Source: Oceanobacter sp. 1_MG-2023 (GTDB lineage Bacteria > Pseudomonadota > Gammaproteobacteria > Pseudomonadales > Oceanobacteraceae). Taken from it: 64,000 nucleotides of DNA. The position numbers and the translations under genes were made by a program. A model generated the notes under the pieces. The model saw only the letters and a list, made by a program, of their open reading frames with translations. It was not told where the DNA came from and ran no database searches. Below are positions 8,828-18,696 of this stretch, in pieces; within the stretch, counting starts at the first letter, position 1; the number at the start of each line of letters is the position of its first letter. Location: positions 1 through 64,000 of the forward strand of contig NZ_JAUYWA010000011.1 in assembly GCF_030689025.1 (NCBI RefSeq), given 5' to 3'.

Positions 8828-9637
8828 ATGACAACCTATCCGAATCAGCTATCCCTCTGTTTTCACGGCGTTGGCAGCGGCGGCCATCTGGCTCTGGGCA
8901 GCGCCGCCGCCACTCTGGAACATCAGGGCCAACCCTTGTTATTAATCGACTGTGGTCCAGGGACACTGGCACAGGTCCAGCAGCGCTATCAGGCCTTGCC
9001 GACAGCTATTTTCATGACCCATGCGCATATGGATCATATTGCCGATCTGGAAATATTGACGGTACGGGCGAAGCTGCAACAGGTCGCCCCCATTCCGCTG
9101 TTTGTGCCTCTCAGTGTCATTCCGGTACTGCATCAGCGGCTGGCAACGTATCCGGGCACGATGGCCGAAGGTGGCCATAACTTCTGGCAGTCGTTCCAGT
9201 TATTACCAGTCAGCGACCGGTTTGAATACGCTGGCATGACCTTCCACTGTTATCCGACCCGGCATCACTCTCCCGGCTCATCCTTTGCGTTGCACCTGCC
9301 CGGACAGTTTTTTTACAGTGGCGACACCCGGCCCATCCCTGAAATTCTCAATCACCAGTTAAGCGGCAATGAAGTGGTATTTCACGATTGTGGCCTGATT
9401 TCCAATCCATCCCATACCGGTCTCGATGATCTGGCAAAAGAATACCCCGAGGCCTTGCGCCGTCAGCTGGTGCTGTATCACTACGCCAATACAGACGCTG
9501 GCCAGCAGCTGAGCGCCGCCGGATATCGGGTTGCCACAGTCGACGCCTGTTTTACCCTGGGTAACGGCACTCAAACCCGTGCAGTACAATCAGCAGCACA
9601 CCAACCAGCAGAGCAGATCAACCACCGCCGTGAATAA
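8828..9637 (+). CDS. metallo-beta-lactamase-fold hydrolase (RNase Z-like)
   Basis: A 269-residue MBL-fold protein. The metal-binding THAHMDHI motif (HxHxDH) is near residue 84, with further ligands in PTRHHSPGSS, YSGDTRP and HDCG. The layout resembles the RNase Z/phosphodiesterase branch rather than true beta-lactamases; there is no signal peptide, so it is cytoplasmic. Substrate unknown. The stop overlaps the start of the downstream methyltransferase by 8 nt, suggesting a two-gene operon. Confidence 0.83.
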   Translation: MTTYPNQLSLCFHGVGSGGHLALGSAAATLEHQGQPLLLIDCGPGTLAQVQQRYQALPTAIFMTHAHMDHIADLEILTVRAKLQQVAPIPLFVPLSVIPVLHQRLATYPGTMAEGGHNFWQSFQLLPVSDRFEYAGMTFHCYPTRHHSPGSSFALHLPGQFFYSGDTRPIPEILNHQLSGNEVVFHDCGLISNPSHTGLDDLAKEYPEALRRQLVLYHYANTDAGQQLSAAGYRVATVDACFTLGNGTQTRAVQSAAHQPAEQINHRRE

Positions 9638-10313
9638 CAGCCACCCGGAACTCAACCGGCAGCTACAGCAAATGTTGCCGGATGCCTATGTTTGTCGCCA
9701 AACCCTGAGTGCCTGTCCAGAGCTGCAACTCTGGCTGGCAGCACCAGAATGTATCAATCGGCCGTTTGCTGCCGACGAACAATTACGTATTGCCGCACAC
9801 CCGGCCTATTGGGCGGTGTGTTGGCCTGGCGGTCTGGCGATGGCCCGTTATCTGCTGGATCATCCAGCCATGGTTAAGGGCAAAACCGTACTTGATATTG
9901 GTTGTGGTTCCGGCTTGGTGGCCATTGCTGCCGCCTATGCGGGAGCCAAACAGGTGATTGCCTGCGATCTCGATCCACAGGCCCTGATCGCCTGTCGCGC
10001 CAATATGGCGTTAAATCCGCTGGCACAACAGCAGACCGAACTGGCGTTATGCAGCGACTTTCTCCAGCTCGGCCAGATCGACCTGGTACTGGCCGCCGAC
10101 CTGCTGTACGACCAGCATAACCATGGCTTGCTGGATAAATTCATAGCGATCAGCCAGCAGGTCTGGCTGGCAGAATCACGACAGCCCGATATCCAGCACC
10201 CGGCATTTCACTATCTGGGCCGACACTGTTACCCCACCGAACCGGAAACCGGGCCCAACGATCCTTACGCCACTTCCCTGCTGTATCACTCCCTGCCAAC
10301 CTGCCAGCCATAA
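9630..10313 (+). CDS. class I SAM-dependent methyltransferase (METTL20/Nnt1-like), paralogue 2
   Basis: About 227 residues from the GTG at 9630, chosen because it overlaps the preceding stop and brings the length close to the paralogue at 2191-2904; the frame stays open to an ATG at 9531, deep inside the upstream gene. Motif I is VLDIGCGSGLVAIAAA, motif II IACDLDPQALIACRAN, and DLVLAADLLYD follows. The PAYWAVCWPGGLAMARYL segment is shared with the first copy. A protein-lysine or small-molecule N-methyltransferase is likely; the substrate is unknown. It ends just before a strong terminator. Confidence 0.8.
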   Translation: MNNSHPELNRQLQQMLPDAYVCRQTLSACPELQLWLAAPECINRPFAADEQLRIAAHPAYWAVCWPGGLAMARYLLDHPAMVKGKTVLDIGCGSGLVAIAAAYAGAKQVIACDLDPQALIACRANMALNPLAQQQTELALCSDFLQLGQIDLVLAADLLYDQHNHGLLDKFIAISQQVWLAESRQPDIQHPAFHYLGRHCYPTEPETGPNDPYATSLLYHSLPTCQP

Positions 10314-10314
10314 A

Positions 10315-10346
10315 AAACCCCTGATACCGGGCGGTATCAGGGGTTT
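10315..10346. terminator. bidirectional Rho-independent terminator
   Basis: A perfect 14-bp stem (10315-10328 with 10333-10346) around a GGGC tetraloop, flanked by A-rich sequence on the left and TTGGTTTT on the right. It sits between the stop of the plus-strand methyltransferase and the stop of the minus-strand phoD-like gene, so it can serve both. Confidence 0.9.
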
Positions 10347-10378
10347 GGTTTTATCACCAGGTCGCTATCTGGCCCAAA

Positions 10379-12151
10379 CTAGCCCAGATCATCAACACTC
10401 TCCAGCGTCAGTTCTGAACCAGCCAGCACCTGCATACGTTTACCTGTGGTTACGTTGTAGCTTGAGCTGGCGATGGTATCAACAAACACCCAGTCACAGC
10501 TGGCCTTTTCTGCGGTAAAGGTCACCAGAATAAAGCCCCGCTGACCGGCATTCAGATACTCAAGGTCATCAATCAAGGTAGTAATCGCCGACTCAAAACT
10601 AGCCTGCAAAGCCTCATCCGAACCAAATCCGGCATACAACTCCAGCCCTGGCGAAGTCACCGATGGTGTGGCAAATTCGACACCAATCGTGGTGCCTGAC
10701 TGAGTCAGCTGGCTGGCCCAGGCATTGTGGGTATCACCCGCCAGTGTCACCAGATTCACATCACGGGACTGGCCGCTGATCTGGGCATACAGCGTTTGAC
10801 GCGCAACTTCGTAACCATCCCAGGCATCCAGATTATACGGTGCTGTGGTGGCCAATGCGGTGGCGACGTCGTCATCAATATCCATCCCCAGACTTTGCAT
10901 GTATTTGGCGGTGGCATAGGTTTCCAGCATGGTCGCCAGTGCCAACTGGTCTTCAACGGTTGTCAGTGAGCTCATCGCCAGCAAGATATCTGCCGGGATG
11001 TACATTTTCCCCATCAAAACCTGCTGACCCAATACATCCCAGGTGGCACCCGAGGTAGCCAGGCTGTTGCCAAACCAGGCTGTTTGTTCATCCCCCAGCA
11101 AGGTACGGGAAGTGTCTGACATGTCCGTCATGAACGCTGTGGTATCCAGCCCGGTAGAAGTGACGTAATCGGCGTAATCCAGTTGCTTGCTACGGGCCAG
11201 AATACGGGTATCCAGCATGTGCAGGCGTACCAGATCGCCAAAATCAAACGCCCGATAGATATGGGCGTTATCGGAACCGGTACGAATCGGCAACCATTCA
11301 TGATAGGCCTGCTCGGCAGCATCACGACGCTCACTGAATGAGCCTTCGGTCGTTTCATCATGATTCTCGGCACCGTCGATATAGGTGTCGTTGGCCAACT
11401 CATGATCATCCCAGACGCAAATAAACGGCTTGGCGGCATGGGCAGCCTGCAGGTTGGCATCCACATGGTATTGCGCGTAACGCTGGCGATATTGTGCCAA
11501 TGTGGTGATTTCTGCCGTTGGCTCCGGTTGGCGGCCTTCGGCATCTTCAGTGGGGTATTCGTTGGAGCCGTATTCGTACAGGTAATCACCCAGATGGATC
11601 ACGGCATCGGCATCGCTGTTGGCGATTTCCCGATAAACGTTAAACAGGCCGGCCGGAAAGTTGGAACAGGAACACACCGCCAGTTTGACGCTGTCGATAC
11701 TGCCTTCCGGCAGGGTTTTGGTCTGACCGATGGTTGAAGTTTCACCATCCTTGCCAGCAAATTGATAATAATAGCCAGTGCCTGCCGACAACCCTGTTAC
11801 GTCCACTTTAACCGTATAGTCACGGGAAGCATCGGTATACACAGTGCCGGATGCCACCACATCGGTCATGGCAGCGTCAGTCGCCACGACATAACCCACT
11901 TCGGCTTCCGCGTCGGCATCCGCGAGTTCGTCCGGCGTTACCCGGGTCCAGATAATCACGGCATCCACCAAAGGATCGCCCGACGCCACGCCGTGGCCAA
12001 AGACAAATACGGTCAGGTTGCGGCTGGAATCATCGTCGTCGTCATCATCGGCAAAACAGCCGGTAATCACAGCGGGTACACTCACCGCGCTGGCCGTGCC
12101 AGCCACAGATTGCAAAAAGCGACGACGGCTCAAATCGGGAGTACGTGACAT
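10379..12151 (-). CDS. phoD: PhoD-like alkaline phosphatase/phosphodiesterase, Tat-exported
   Basis: A 590-residue member of the PhoD family. A twin-arginine signal SRRRFLQSVAG starts near residue 8, so it is exported folded with its metal/cofactor. The cleavage region contains VITGC, a lipobox-like sequence, followed by a run of seven Asp, suggesting a Tat-secreted lipoprotein. Family metal motifs are visible: HLGDYLYEYG, VWDDHELANDTY, and LAGDTHNAW. PhoD enzymes hydrolyse phosphomono- and diesters using Ca/Fe. GAGG precedes the ATG. Only a half Pho-box-like sequence is seen upstream, so PhoB control is not shown. Confidence 0.88.
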   Translation of the reverse strand: MSRTPDLSRRRFLQSVAGTASAVSVPAVITGCFADDDDDDDSSRNLTVFVFGHGVASGDPLVDAVIIWTRVTPDELADADAEAEVGYVVATDAAMTDVVASGTVYTDASRDYTVKVDVTGLSAGTGYYYQFAGKDGETSTIGQTKTLPEGSIDSVKLAVCSCSNFPAGLFNVYREIANSDADAVIHLGDYLYEYGSNEYPTEDAEGRQPEPTAEITTLAQYRQRYAQYHVDANLQAAHAAKPFICVWDDHELANDTYIDGAENHDETTEGSFSERRDAAEQAYHEWLPIRTGSDNAHIYRAFDFGDLVRLHMLDTRILARSKQLDYADYVTSTGLDTTAFMTDMSDTSRTLLGDEQTAWFGNSLATSGATWDVLGQQVLMGKMYIPADILLAMSSLTTVEDQLALATMLETYATAKYMQSLGMDIDDDVATALATTAPYNLDAWDGYEVARQTLYAQISGQSRDVNLVTLAGDTHNAWASQLTQSGTTIGVEFATPSVTSPGLELYAGFGSDEALQASFESAITTLIDDLEYLNAGQRGFILVTFTAEKASCDWVFVDTIASSSYNVTTGKRMQVLAGSELTLESVDDLG

Positions 12152-12363
12152 ACTTGGACCTCAACATAACGAGAGGGCGTAATTGCCCCATCAATGACTT
12201 AAAAGGCCATAATCGTAAATATTTGTTAAGAACTTAAGACAGAAAGCCTCCTGAGGTAAATCTTTATCAAGAACTACTGGCGGCATGAGTTTTCCGTGCT
12301 GGCCTGCACGGCACGCGTCCATTAAACTCAACGGCCTTTTTTACCGGCCGGGGCCAGATCGGA

Positions 12364-14298
12364 ATGCTAGATAAGAATTCGTTGTCACAACTGCAATCTC
12401 TCAAACAGGAAATACACGACAGTGTTCCCAGATTTGAGGGAAAGGTTCGAGCGACTGGCGGACGCTTCGGCTTCGTAGTCACGGACGATAACCAGCAGTT
12501 CTACATGTCACCGGAAGAGATGGAAAAGGTGCTTCCAGGCGACAGGGTTGCTTTTCGTGTTGAGGAAGTGGATACCAAAAAGACGCAAGCCATTATCGAA
12601 AGCCTGATCAGCACAGAGCTGAGCGACTTTTGTGGGACTTATGTGATCAAGGGTAAAGGCCACTTTATCCAGCCCGATCACCAGGCACTGAACCGATGGA
12701 TTTTTGTACCACCCAAAGCTCGCCAGAATGCCGAAGAAGGCATGTTGGTCAAGGCGCATCTGTCACAGCACCCTTACCCCGCAGGCCGGGCTCAAGCAGA
12801 AATTGATACCGTGATTGGCAGCAGCCAGGATGCCGGTATCGAAGCCCGCTACATGTGTCAGAAATGGAATCTGGCCACTGAGTTCAGCGAAACCGAACTG
12901 CAACAGGCTCATGAGCTGGCAGCCGCCGGCATTGATGCCCTCAGCACCGATCGCGCCGACCTGACAGAACTGCCGCTGGTCACGATCGACTCCGCCAGCA
13001 CCCGCGATCTTGACGATGCCCTCTGTGCGACCGTTACCGATACCGGCTGGACCCTGCACATTGCCATTGCTGATCCGGCAGCGGTTATTCAGCCGGGTAC
13101 TCCTCTTGACCTGATGGCACGCGATCGTGCGACCTCGGCCTATTTCGCCAATCTGGTGATTCCGATGTTGCCGGCAGCATTGTCCGAACAACTCTGCTCA
13201 CTGCAACCTGGCGTCAAACGCCTTGCTCTGGTGGCCGAAGTCGCGGTTGATCAGGCTGGTGCCTCCACCCTGACCCGCTTGTCTCAGGCGCTGGTGTCCA
13301 GCCAGGCCAAGCTGTCTTACCAGCAAGTCGGTGAATTTATGGCGGATGGCAGCCTCGGTGATATCGATGCCGCTCTGCAGCCGTCATTGGATGCCTTGAA
13401 AGATTGTGCCCAGGCACTGGCCAGCCAACGCAAAAACGCCTGTCTGGTGATGGAAGACCGCCCAGACTATCGCCTGATACTGGACGAAAACGGCAAGGTC
13501 AAAGACATCGTGCGTCAGGAACGTAACGACGCCCAACGTCTGGTCGAAGAATGCATGCTGGTCTGTAATCGCCTGTGCGCCGATTGGCTGCAGCAACATA
13601 ACAGCGGTATTTTTATTGAGCACGCCGGTATTCGTACCGAACGTATCGGGGATGTCACCACCCTGCTCAAGGAACAGTTGGGGCTGGAAAAGAAACCCAA
13701 AATCAAATCGCTGGAAGACTACGTCAGCCTGATGAAACAAGCGGCAGGCGGTGATGATGGCCTGAATATCAAGCAGATCATCAGTCGCCAGCTTGAGCGC
13801 AGTAATCTGACCACCGAAGACAAGCCGCATATGGGCCTGGGCTTCCCCCGCTACACCACCATGACGTCACCGTTGCGCAAATACAACGATCTGTTGGTAC
13901 ACCGTATGATTGCGGCAATTCTGACAGAGCAACCCGTCCCTGCCGTCGACGCTCCTTTACTGAGTGCGATTCAGGACAAGCAAGCCAAGGCACGGGTGGC
14001 CGCCAATCAGACGGAATCCTGGCTCAAGCTGCAATGGTTAAAAACGTTTCCGGCTGATGCCCAGTTTGATGCGGTCATTCAATACGCGACTGCCAATAAC
14101 ATCATGGTGCGTTTTGAAGACTCCGGGGTGGAAGGACAGATTGATCGTCGTAAAGTGAAGGGCAACTGGGCATTCGACAGCAAAACCCTGTCACACAGCA
14201 ACGGCGAACAAACGCTGGCCATTGGTCAGACTGTCCGGGTCAGTGTGCAAACACTGGAACCGGATAGCCGCGAGCTGAAGCTGGCATTGCAGCCATAA
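12364..14298 (+). CDS. rnb: exoribonuclease II
   Basis: 644 residues, exactly the length of E. coli RNase II. Two cold-shock-type domains (about 20-165) precede the RNB catalytic domain with TIDSASTRDLDDA; Asp209, 215, 217 and 218 show the spacing of the four catalytic Asp of the family. A C-terminal S1 domain (about 560-644) completes it. It degrades single-stranded RNA processively 3' to 5'. It is divergent from phoD, with 212 bp between. The Shine-Dalgarno before the ATG is weak. RNase R is the alternative, but that enzyme is longer. Confidence 0.92.
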   Translation: MLDKNSLSQLQSLKQEIHDSVPRFEGKVRATGGRFGFVVTDDNQQFYMSPEEMEKVLPGDRVAFRVEEVDTKKTQAIIESLISTELSDFCGTYVIKGKGHFIQPDHQALNRWIFVPPKARQNAEEGMLVKAHLSQHPYPAGRAQAEIDTVIGSSQDAGIEARYMCQKWNLATEFSETELQQAHELAAAGIDALSTDRADLTELPLVTIDSASTRDLDDALCATVTDTGWTLHIAIADPAAVIQPGTPLDLMARDRATSAYFANLVIPMLPAALSEQLCSLQPGVKRLALVAEVAVDQAGASTLTRLSQALVSSQAKLSYQQVGEFMADGSLGDIDAALQPSLDALKDCAQALASQRKNACLVMEDRPDYRLILDENGKVKDIVRQERNDAQRLVEECMLVCNRLCADWLQQHNSGIFIEHAGIRTERIGDVTTLLKEQLGLEKKPKIKSLEDYVSLMKQAAGGDDGLNIKQIISRQLERSNLTTEDKPHMGLGFPRYTTMTSPLRKYNDLLVHRMIAAILTEQPVPAVDAPLLSAIQDKQAKARVAANQTESWLKLQWLKTFPADAQFDAVIQYATANNIMVRFEDSGVEGQIDRRKVKGNWAFDSKTLSHSNGEQTLAIGQTVRVSVQTLEPDSRELKLALQP

Positions 14299-14425
14299 CC
14301 CATAACCTCCACTGGTATTACAACGGCATTACAACGCCGGAAACAGCCAGAGGAAGCACTTGTCAGAAAGTGCAGCAAGAATAGTAAGAGTAAGTAAGTA
14401 ACTAGAAAGAGAAACAGGTAGTCAG

Positions 14426-14464
14426 AAAAAACAGCAGAGCCGGTCAGTCTGACCGGCTCTGCTG
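14426..14464 (-). terminator. Rho-independent terminator of the ccm operon
   Basis: A perfect 15-bp stem (14432-14446 with 14450-14464) with a 3-nt loop. Read on the minus strand it is followed by six T residues (14426-14431), the classic form, 9 bp after the ccmI stop. Confidence 0.93.
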
Positions 14465-14472
14465 ACACCCAG

Positions 14473-15678
14473 TCAGTTCACCTGGGTTTTGATGGTCAAC
14501 ATCTGGACTTCACTGTCACGATGATCCACCGGTGAGCGCTCATCCTGCCAATCTCCTGGCTGAGCAGTCGGTTGTCCGGTACGGGACACCCGCGCAATCA
14601 ATGTCAGCTGTTCAAAATCACTGATCGTTATACCCGGAGCCATGGCCTGGGCATCGGTCAGGGTCACTTGTGTGGGCAAATCCGCCACCGTCAAACGTTG
14701 TACCGCCAGAGGTAAAGGAGGGCCAGTCACCGCCCGCGCCAGCACAAACACCAGATCATCCGGCTTGACCGCCGCTCTGGCTTCAGCACTGATATCAACC
14801 GCCACTGTCAGCCCAACCCGCTCCAGCCAAGCCAGATCGACGATAATATCCTGTGTCGCCAACTGTTCTGCAGCCCGACGTATACCTTGTGCCAGTACCT
14901 GGGATTCCGGCCCTTCTGGCAATCCCTGCCACAAGGCTTTCCAGTGATTGATCGCCCGCTCATGCTTGCCCAGCTCAAACGCCAGAATACCTGCCATGCC
15001 CAGAGCCTGACGGCTTTGGGGATTAAGCGACAAGGCTTCATCCAGCAAGGCATAGGTCGCTTCGTCGGCTTGTTGGTCGGCAGCAAAGAACTTTGCCTCG
15101 GCCATCAATGTCAGGGTCGCAGCACGATCACTGACAGCGTCCTCTGGCAAGGCTTCCAGAATCTCGCCAAAGGCATCAACGGCCTGTTGGTATTCACCGC
15201 TGGCGTTAAGCAAGCGGGCGTTCAGATAAGCCCACTCCAGATTATCCGGATCATGGTCCGCTTCTGCCGCCAGGCGCTGCATCAACTGCTGGCGCTCCGG
15301 CATGGTCAGCTCAACCTGTTCGCCCTTGTTCAGCAAAGCACTGGCTCGCAGGGCATTATCCGCCCCCCAGATGCTGTACAGCATGACCGACGCCAGCAAG
15401 GCCACCACAACCATGCTTCCCAGCATGATCCAGCTGCCAGAGGTCTTGTCGGCACGACTGGTATGCCCGTCGGCGCTGGCCAGAAATTCACGGTCCAGCT
15501 CCAGCTGCAAGGCAGCCTGCTCGGCATCGTTCAGCTCGCTGGATTTCAGCTCATCGGTACGTTCCTGGTACAGGCGCAGATTTTCTTCACTCTGCTGATT
15601 GGTTTCCGGTCTGAACCACACAGGGCGATACAGCAAGGCCACCAGGGGCAGCAGCAGGATCAACAACATCCAGATCAT
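14473..15678 (-). CDS. ccmI: cytochrome c maturation protein CcmI (CycH)
   Basis: 401 residues. Two N-terminal membrane segments (about 2-18 and 83-105) flank a short cytoplasmic helix; a periplasmic part with TPR-like repeats (about 120-290) and a C-terminal beta-rich domain follow. CcmI presents the apocytochrome c C-terminus to the haem ligation complex CcmF/H. It is the last gene of the operon, its ATG overlapping ccmH by 4 nt, and is followed by a strong terminator. Confidence 0.92.
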   Translation of the reverse strand: MIWMLLILLLPLVALLYRPVWFRPETNQQSEENLRLYQERTDELKSSELNDAEQAALQLELDREFLASADGHTSRADKTSGSWIMLGSMVVVALLASVMLYSIWGADNALRASALLNKGEQVELTMPERQQLMQRLAAEADHDPDNLEWAYLNARLLNASGEYQQAVDAFGEILEALPEDAVSDRAATLTLMAEAKFFAADQQADEATYALLDEALSLNPQSRQALGMAGILAFELGKHERAINHWKALWQGLPEGPESQVLAQGIRRAAEQLATQDIIVDLAWLERVGLTVAVDISAEARAAVKPDDLVFVLARAVTGPPLPLAVQRLTVADLPTQVTLTDAQAMAPGITISDFEQLTLIARVSRTGQPTAQPGDWQDERSPVDHRDSEVQMLTIKTQVN

Positions 15679-16184
15679 GAGTTATTCGCCTTTTGGTCGT
15701 TCGATGAATCCGCCGAGACTGCGGCTTTTAATTGTTCCAGTTGCTGACGTTCTTCTGCCGTCAATGGAGCCGGAGCAGCTTTCTGATTACGCCGCATTTG
15801 TCGCAAGATCAGCAGTCCCAGCAAAAAGGCCAGCAAGGGGCCAAACCAGAGTACATAGGTCTCTGCTCTCACCGGAGGTTTGTAATGGACAAAATCGCCG
15901 TAACGGGCGACCAGATAATCAATAATCTGCTCATCCGTCTGGCCGTTATTCATCAGCTCATAAACCTTGTCACGCATGTCTCCGGCCACTGGGGCATTGG
16001 AATCCGCCAGGTTCTGGTTCTGGCACTTGGGACAGCGCAGCTCTTCTGCCAGATGCTGAAAACGGGCAATATCATCAGGATCATCAAACGGGTATTTATA
16101 GCCATTCACCACCGCGTGGGCAGAGACCGCTCCCAACAGCAGCAGCAAGCCGGCCAGCCAGTGGCGATATTCATAACGCATCAT
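15675..16184 (-). CDS. ccmH: cytochrome c maturation thiol reductase CcmH (CcmL)
   Basis: 169 residues with a signal peptide, the redox motif LRCPKC (Cys51, Cys54), and a single C-terminal membrane anchor around residues 107-127. CcmH helps reduce the apocytochrome CXXCH thiols before haem attachment in the periplasm. This is the short form; its TPR partner is the separate ccmI. It overlaps both ccmG and ccmI by 4 nt. Confidence 0.95.
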   Translation of the reverse strand: MMRYEYRHWLAGLLLLLGAVSAHAVVNGYKYPFDDPDDIARFQHLAEELRCPKCQNQNLADSNAPVAGDMRDKVYELMNNGQTDEQIIDYLVARYGDFVHYKPPVRAETYVLWFGPLLAFLLGLLILRQMRRNQKAAPAPLTAEERQQLEQLKAAVSADSSNDQKANNS

Positions 16185-16702
16185 GGCAAGCTCTCAAATT
16201 CAGGTTCAAGAGTCGACCAAACCCGGGCATTCAAATCACCGACGTGACGACCACGAATAATCCCGCGACTGTCCAGTAGAAATGTCTCCGGTGCGCCATA
16301 AACCCCCAGTTCCAGGCCCAACTGGCCATTGGTATCCGACAGGTTCCAGCGATAAGGATTGCCGTAGGACGCCAGCCATTGAATCGCCTTGCGCTCTTCG
16401 TCTTTATAGTTGATGCCGTAAATGCGTATGCCTTCCGCAGCCAGCAAATTAAGGAAAGAATGCTCTGCTTTACAGGTCGGGCACCAAGTAGCCCAGACAT
16501 TCACCAGCGCACGTTTGCCCAGCAAGTCATCGCGGGTTACCACTTCTCCGGTTTCCAGCGATACCATTTCAAATTCCGGAAATGGTTGCCCGACCAGCGG
16601 CGAAGGCAAAACATCCTTGTCTTTACGGTCAATGGTGAGAAAAAACAGCCCCGCCAAGATGGTAAAGCCAACCAGAGGGACAAACAGAATAAACCGGTTC
16701 AT
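16181..16702 (-). CDS. ccmG: thiol:disulfide interchange protein CcmG (DsbE)
   Basis: 173 residues: one N-terminal membrane anchor and a periplasmic thioredoxin fold with WATWCPTC, Cys74 and Cys77. The Glu-rich insertion and GAPETFLLD segment are typical of CcmG. It passes electrons from DsbD/CcdA to apocytochrome c and CcmH. Four-nt overlaps link it to ccmF and ccmH. Confidence 0.95.
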   Translation of the reverse strand: MNRFILFVPLVGFTILAGLFFLTIDRKDKDVLPSPLVGQPFPEFEMVSLETGEVVTRDDLLGKRALVNVWATWCPTCKAEHSFLNLLAAEGIRIYGINYKDEERKAIQWLASYGNPYRWNLSDTNGQLGLELGVYGAPETFLLDSRGIIRGRHVGDLNARVWSTLEPEFESLP

Positions 16703-18696
16703 GCAGTTGCCTCCGCGATTGCAGATGGAGAAGGTGCCGACCGCCGTGGTTGGCGATAACGTTTATCAAACATGGCCATCAGCCCGCCCAGCGCCATAAA
16801 GATGGTTCCCAGCCAGACCCAACGCATAAAGGGTTTGACCTGAATCCTCATCCCCCAGGCACCGTTTTCCAGTGGCTCACCCATGGATACGTACAGGTCA
16901 CGGAACAGCGTGACATCGATGGCGGCTTCGGTCATGACCGAACCCCGCGCCGTGTAGCGGCGTTTTTCCGGCATCAGCTCGCCGATTAGCCGATCGTTGT
17001 CGTAGACCCGGAAACGGATGGCATCGGCGTGGTAGTTAGGGCCGCGAATCTGCCCCGCCTCGACAAATTCAAAGCGGTAATCCCCCAGTGTATGACTGTC
17101 ACCGACCGACATCCGGACTGACTCTTCCTGGCTGTAATTGGCCACCATGGTCACACCGACCACCGTCACGGCAACACCGATGTGCGCCAGAATCATGCCG
17201 TTAAAACTGAGACTCAACGATGGAATCCGCTGCAACTGGCCCCGGCATTTTTTCCAGACATCCAGCAGGCTGGCCAGTATCAACCAGCTGGCAATACCGA
17301 TCCCCAGAATAACCTGGCCATTCAGCTCCCCAGAAACAATCAAGGGGGTGGCGATACCCAGCACAGGAGCGGCCACTGCCGCCAGGCCCAGTTCCCGCCC
17401 CAGACGCTTGGTCTGATCCGTCTTCCAGCGCGATACCGCACCGATACCGATAATCAGTGTCAACATGACGCTCACCGGTACAAACATCACGTTAAACCAA
17501 CTCGCTCCGACGGAGATCTTGCCCATGCCAAGGAAATCAATCAGCAACGGGTACAGGGTGCCCAGCAGAATGGCAAAGGCCGCCACCAGCAACAGCAGAT
17601 TGTTCATCAACAAAAAGCTTTCGCGGGATAACCAGTCGTAACGCCCAACCGACGCCACCGTGGGCGCCTTGAGTGCATAAATCAGCAGCGAGCCACCCAC
17701 GCAGATACCCAGCAATGCCAGTACAAACACCCCTCGTTCCGGGTCAGAAGCAAACGCATGTACAGAGGTCAGTACGCCGGAACGTACCAGGAAGGTTCCC
17801 AGCAGACTGAGGGAGAACGCAATGATCGCCAGTAACACGGTCCAGCTTTTGAACAGGCCGCGTTTTTCTGTCACCGCCAGTGAGTGCATCAGCGCAGTCG
17901 CCACCAGCCAGGGCATCAGTGACGCATTTTCAACCGGGTCCCAGAACCACCAGCCACCCCAGCCCAGTTCGTAATAAGCCCACCAGCTGCCCAAGGCGAT
18001 ACCGATGGTCAGAAAAATCCACGCAGCTGTTGTCCATGGACGAGACCAGCGTGCCCAGGCGGCATCCAGACGCCCACCCAACAACGCCGCCACAGCGAAC
18101 GAAAACACCACGGACAGGCCAACGTAACCCATATACAAGGTCGGTGGATGCACGATCAAACCAAAATCCTGCAGCAGCGGATTCAAATCACCGCCTTCTG
18201 ACGGTACCGAAGGCAAGGTGCGGGCAAACGGATTGGAGGTTTCCAGCGTAAACAGAATAAAACCAGTCGAGATCAGCCCCATAATACCCAGCACCCGCGC
18301 CAGCATATCCAGCGGCAACGAACGACTGAACAAGGCAACCGCTACGCCCCAGCAACCCAATAAAGCCACCCACAGTAATAACGAGCCTTCGTGGGCACCC
18401 CACACCGCGCTGATTTTAAACGGCGTCGGCAAGGCGCTATTACTGTTGGTAGCGACATAAGTCACCGAGAAATCATCCACCACAAAACACCAGGCCAACA
18501 CCACCAGGCTGACCAGCAAAAACAGCGCCTGGGCTGCCGCCAGTGGCCGGGCGTAGGCCATCATCAGCGTATTATTGCGATGTACCCCCCACAACGGCAC
18601 GACGGTTTGGAATACCGCCACCACAAACGCCATGATCAGCGCCAGTTGGCCAAACTCCGGAATCGACGACAAGGCGCCGTAAGCTTCGGTCAACAT
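16699..18696 (-). CDS. ccmF: haem lyase subunit CcmF
   Basis: 665 residues, multi-spanning membrane protein. The tryptophan-rich WWD haem-handling motif reads GWGGWWFWDPVENASLMPW around residues 235-255. Conserved His residues lie in the periplasmic loops and the large C-terminal periplasmic domain is present. CcmF with CcmH ligates haem to CXXCH. It overlaps ccmE by one base and ccmG by four. Confidence 0.96.
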   Translation of the reverse strand: MLTEAYGALSSIPEFGQLALIMAFVVAVFQTVVPLWGVHRNNTLMMAYARPLAAAQALFLLVSLVVLAWCFVVDDFSVTYVATNSNSALPTPFKISAVWGAHEGSLLLWVALLGCWGVAVALFSRSLPLDMLARVLGIMGLISTGFILFTLETSNPFARTLPSVPSEGGDLNPLLQDFGLIVHPPTLYMGYVGLSVVFSFAVAALLGGRLDAAWARWSRPWTTAAWIFLTIGIALGSWWAYYELGWGGWWFWDPVENASLMPWLVATALMHSLAVTEKRGLFKSWTVLLAIIAFSLSLLGTFLVRSGVLTSVHAFASDPERGVFVLALLGICVGGSLLIYALKAPTVASVGRYDWLSRESFLLMNNLLLLVAAFAILLGTLYPLLIDFLGMGKISVGASWFNVMFVPVSVMLTLIIGIGAVSRWKTDQTKRLGRELGLAAVAAPVLGIATPLIVSGELNGQVILGIGIASWLILASLLDVWKKCRGQLQRIPSLSLSFNGMILAHIGVAVTVVGVTMVANYSQEESVRMSVGDSHTLGDYRFEFVEAGQIRGPNYHADAIRFRVYDNDRLIGELMPEKRRYTARGSVMTEAAIDVTLFRDLYVSMGEPLENGAWGMRIQVKPFMRWVWLGTIFMALGGLMAMFDKRYRQPRRSAPSPSAIAEATA

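Noticed and set aside
9531-9629. upstream extension of methyltransferase 2
   Set aside because: Lies inside the MBL gene and exceeds the paralogue's alignment; the GTG at 9630 fits better.
12152-12363. Pho box for phoD
   Set aside because: Only one CTGTCTT half-site; the paired repeat is poor.
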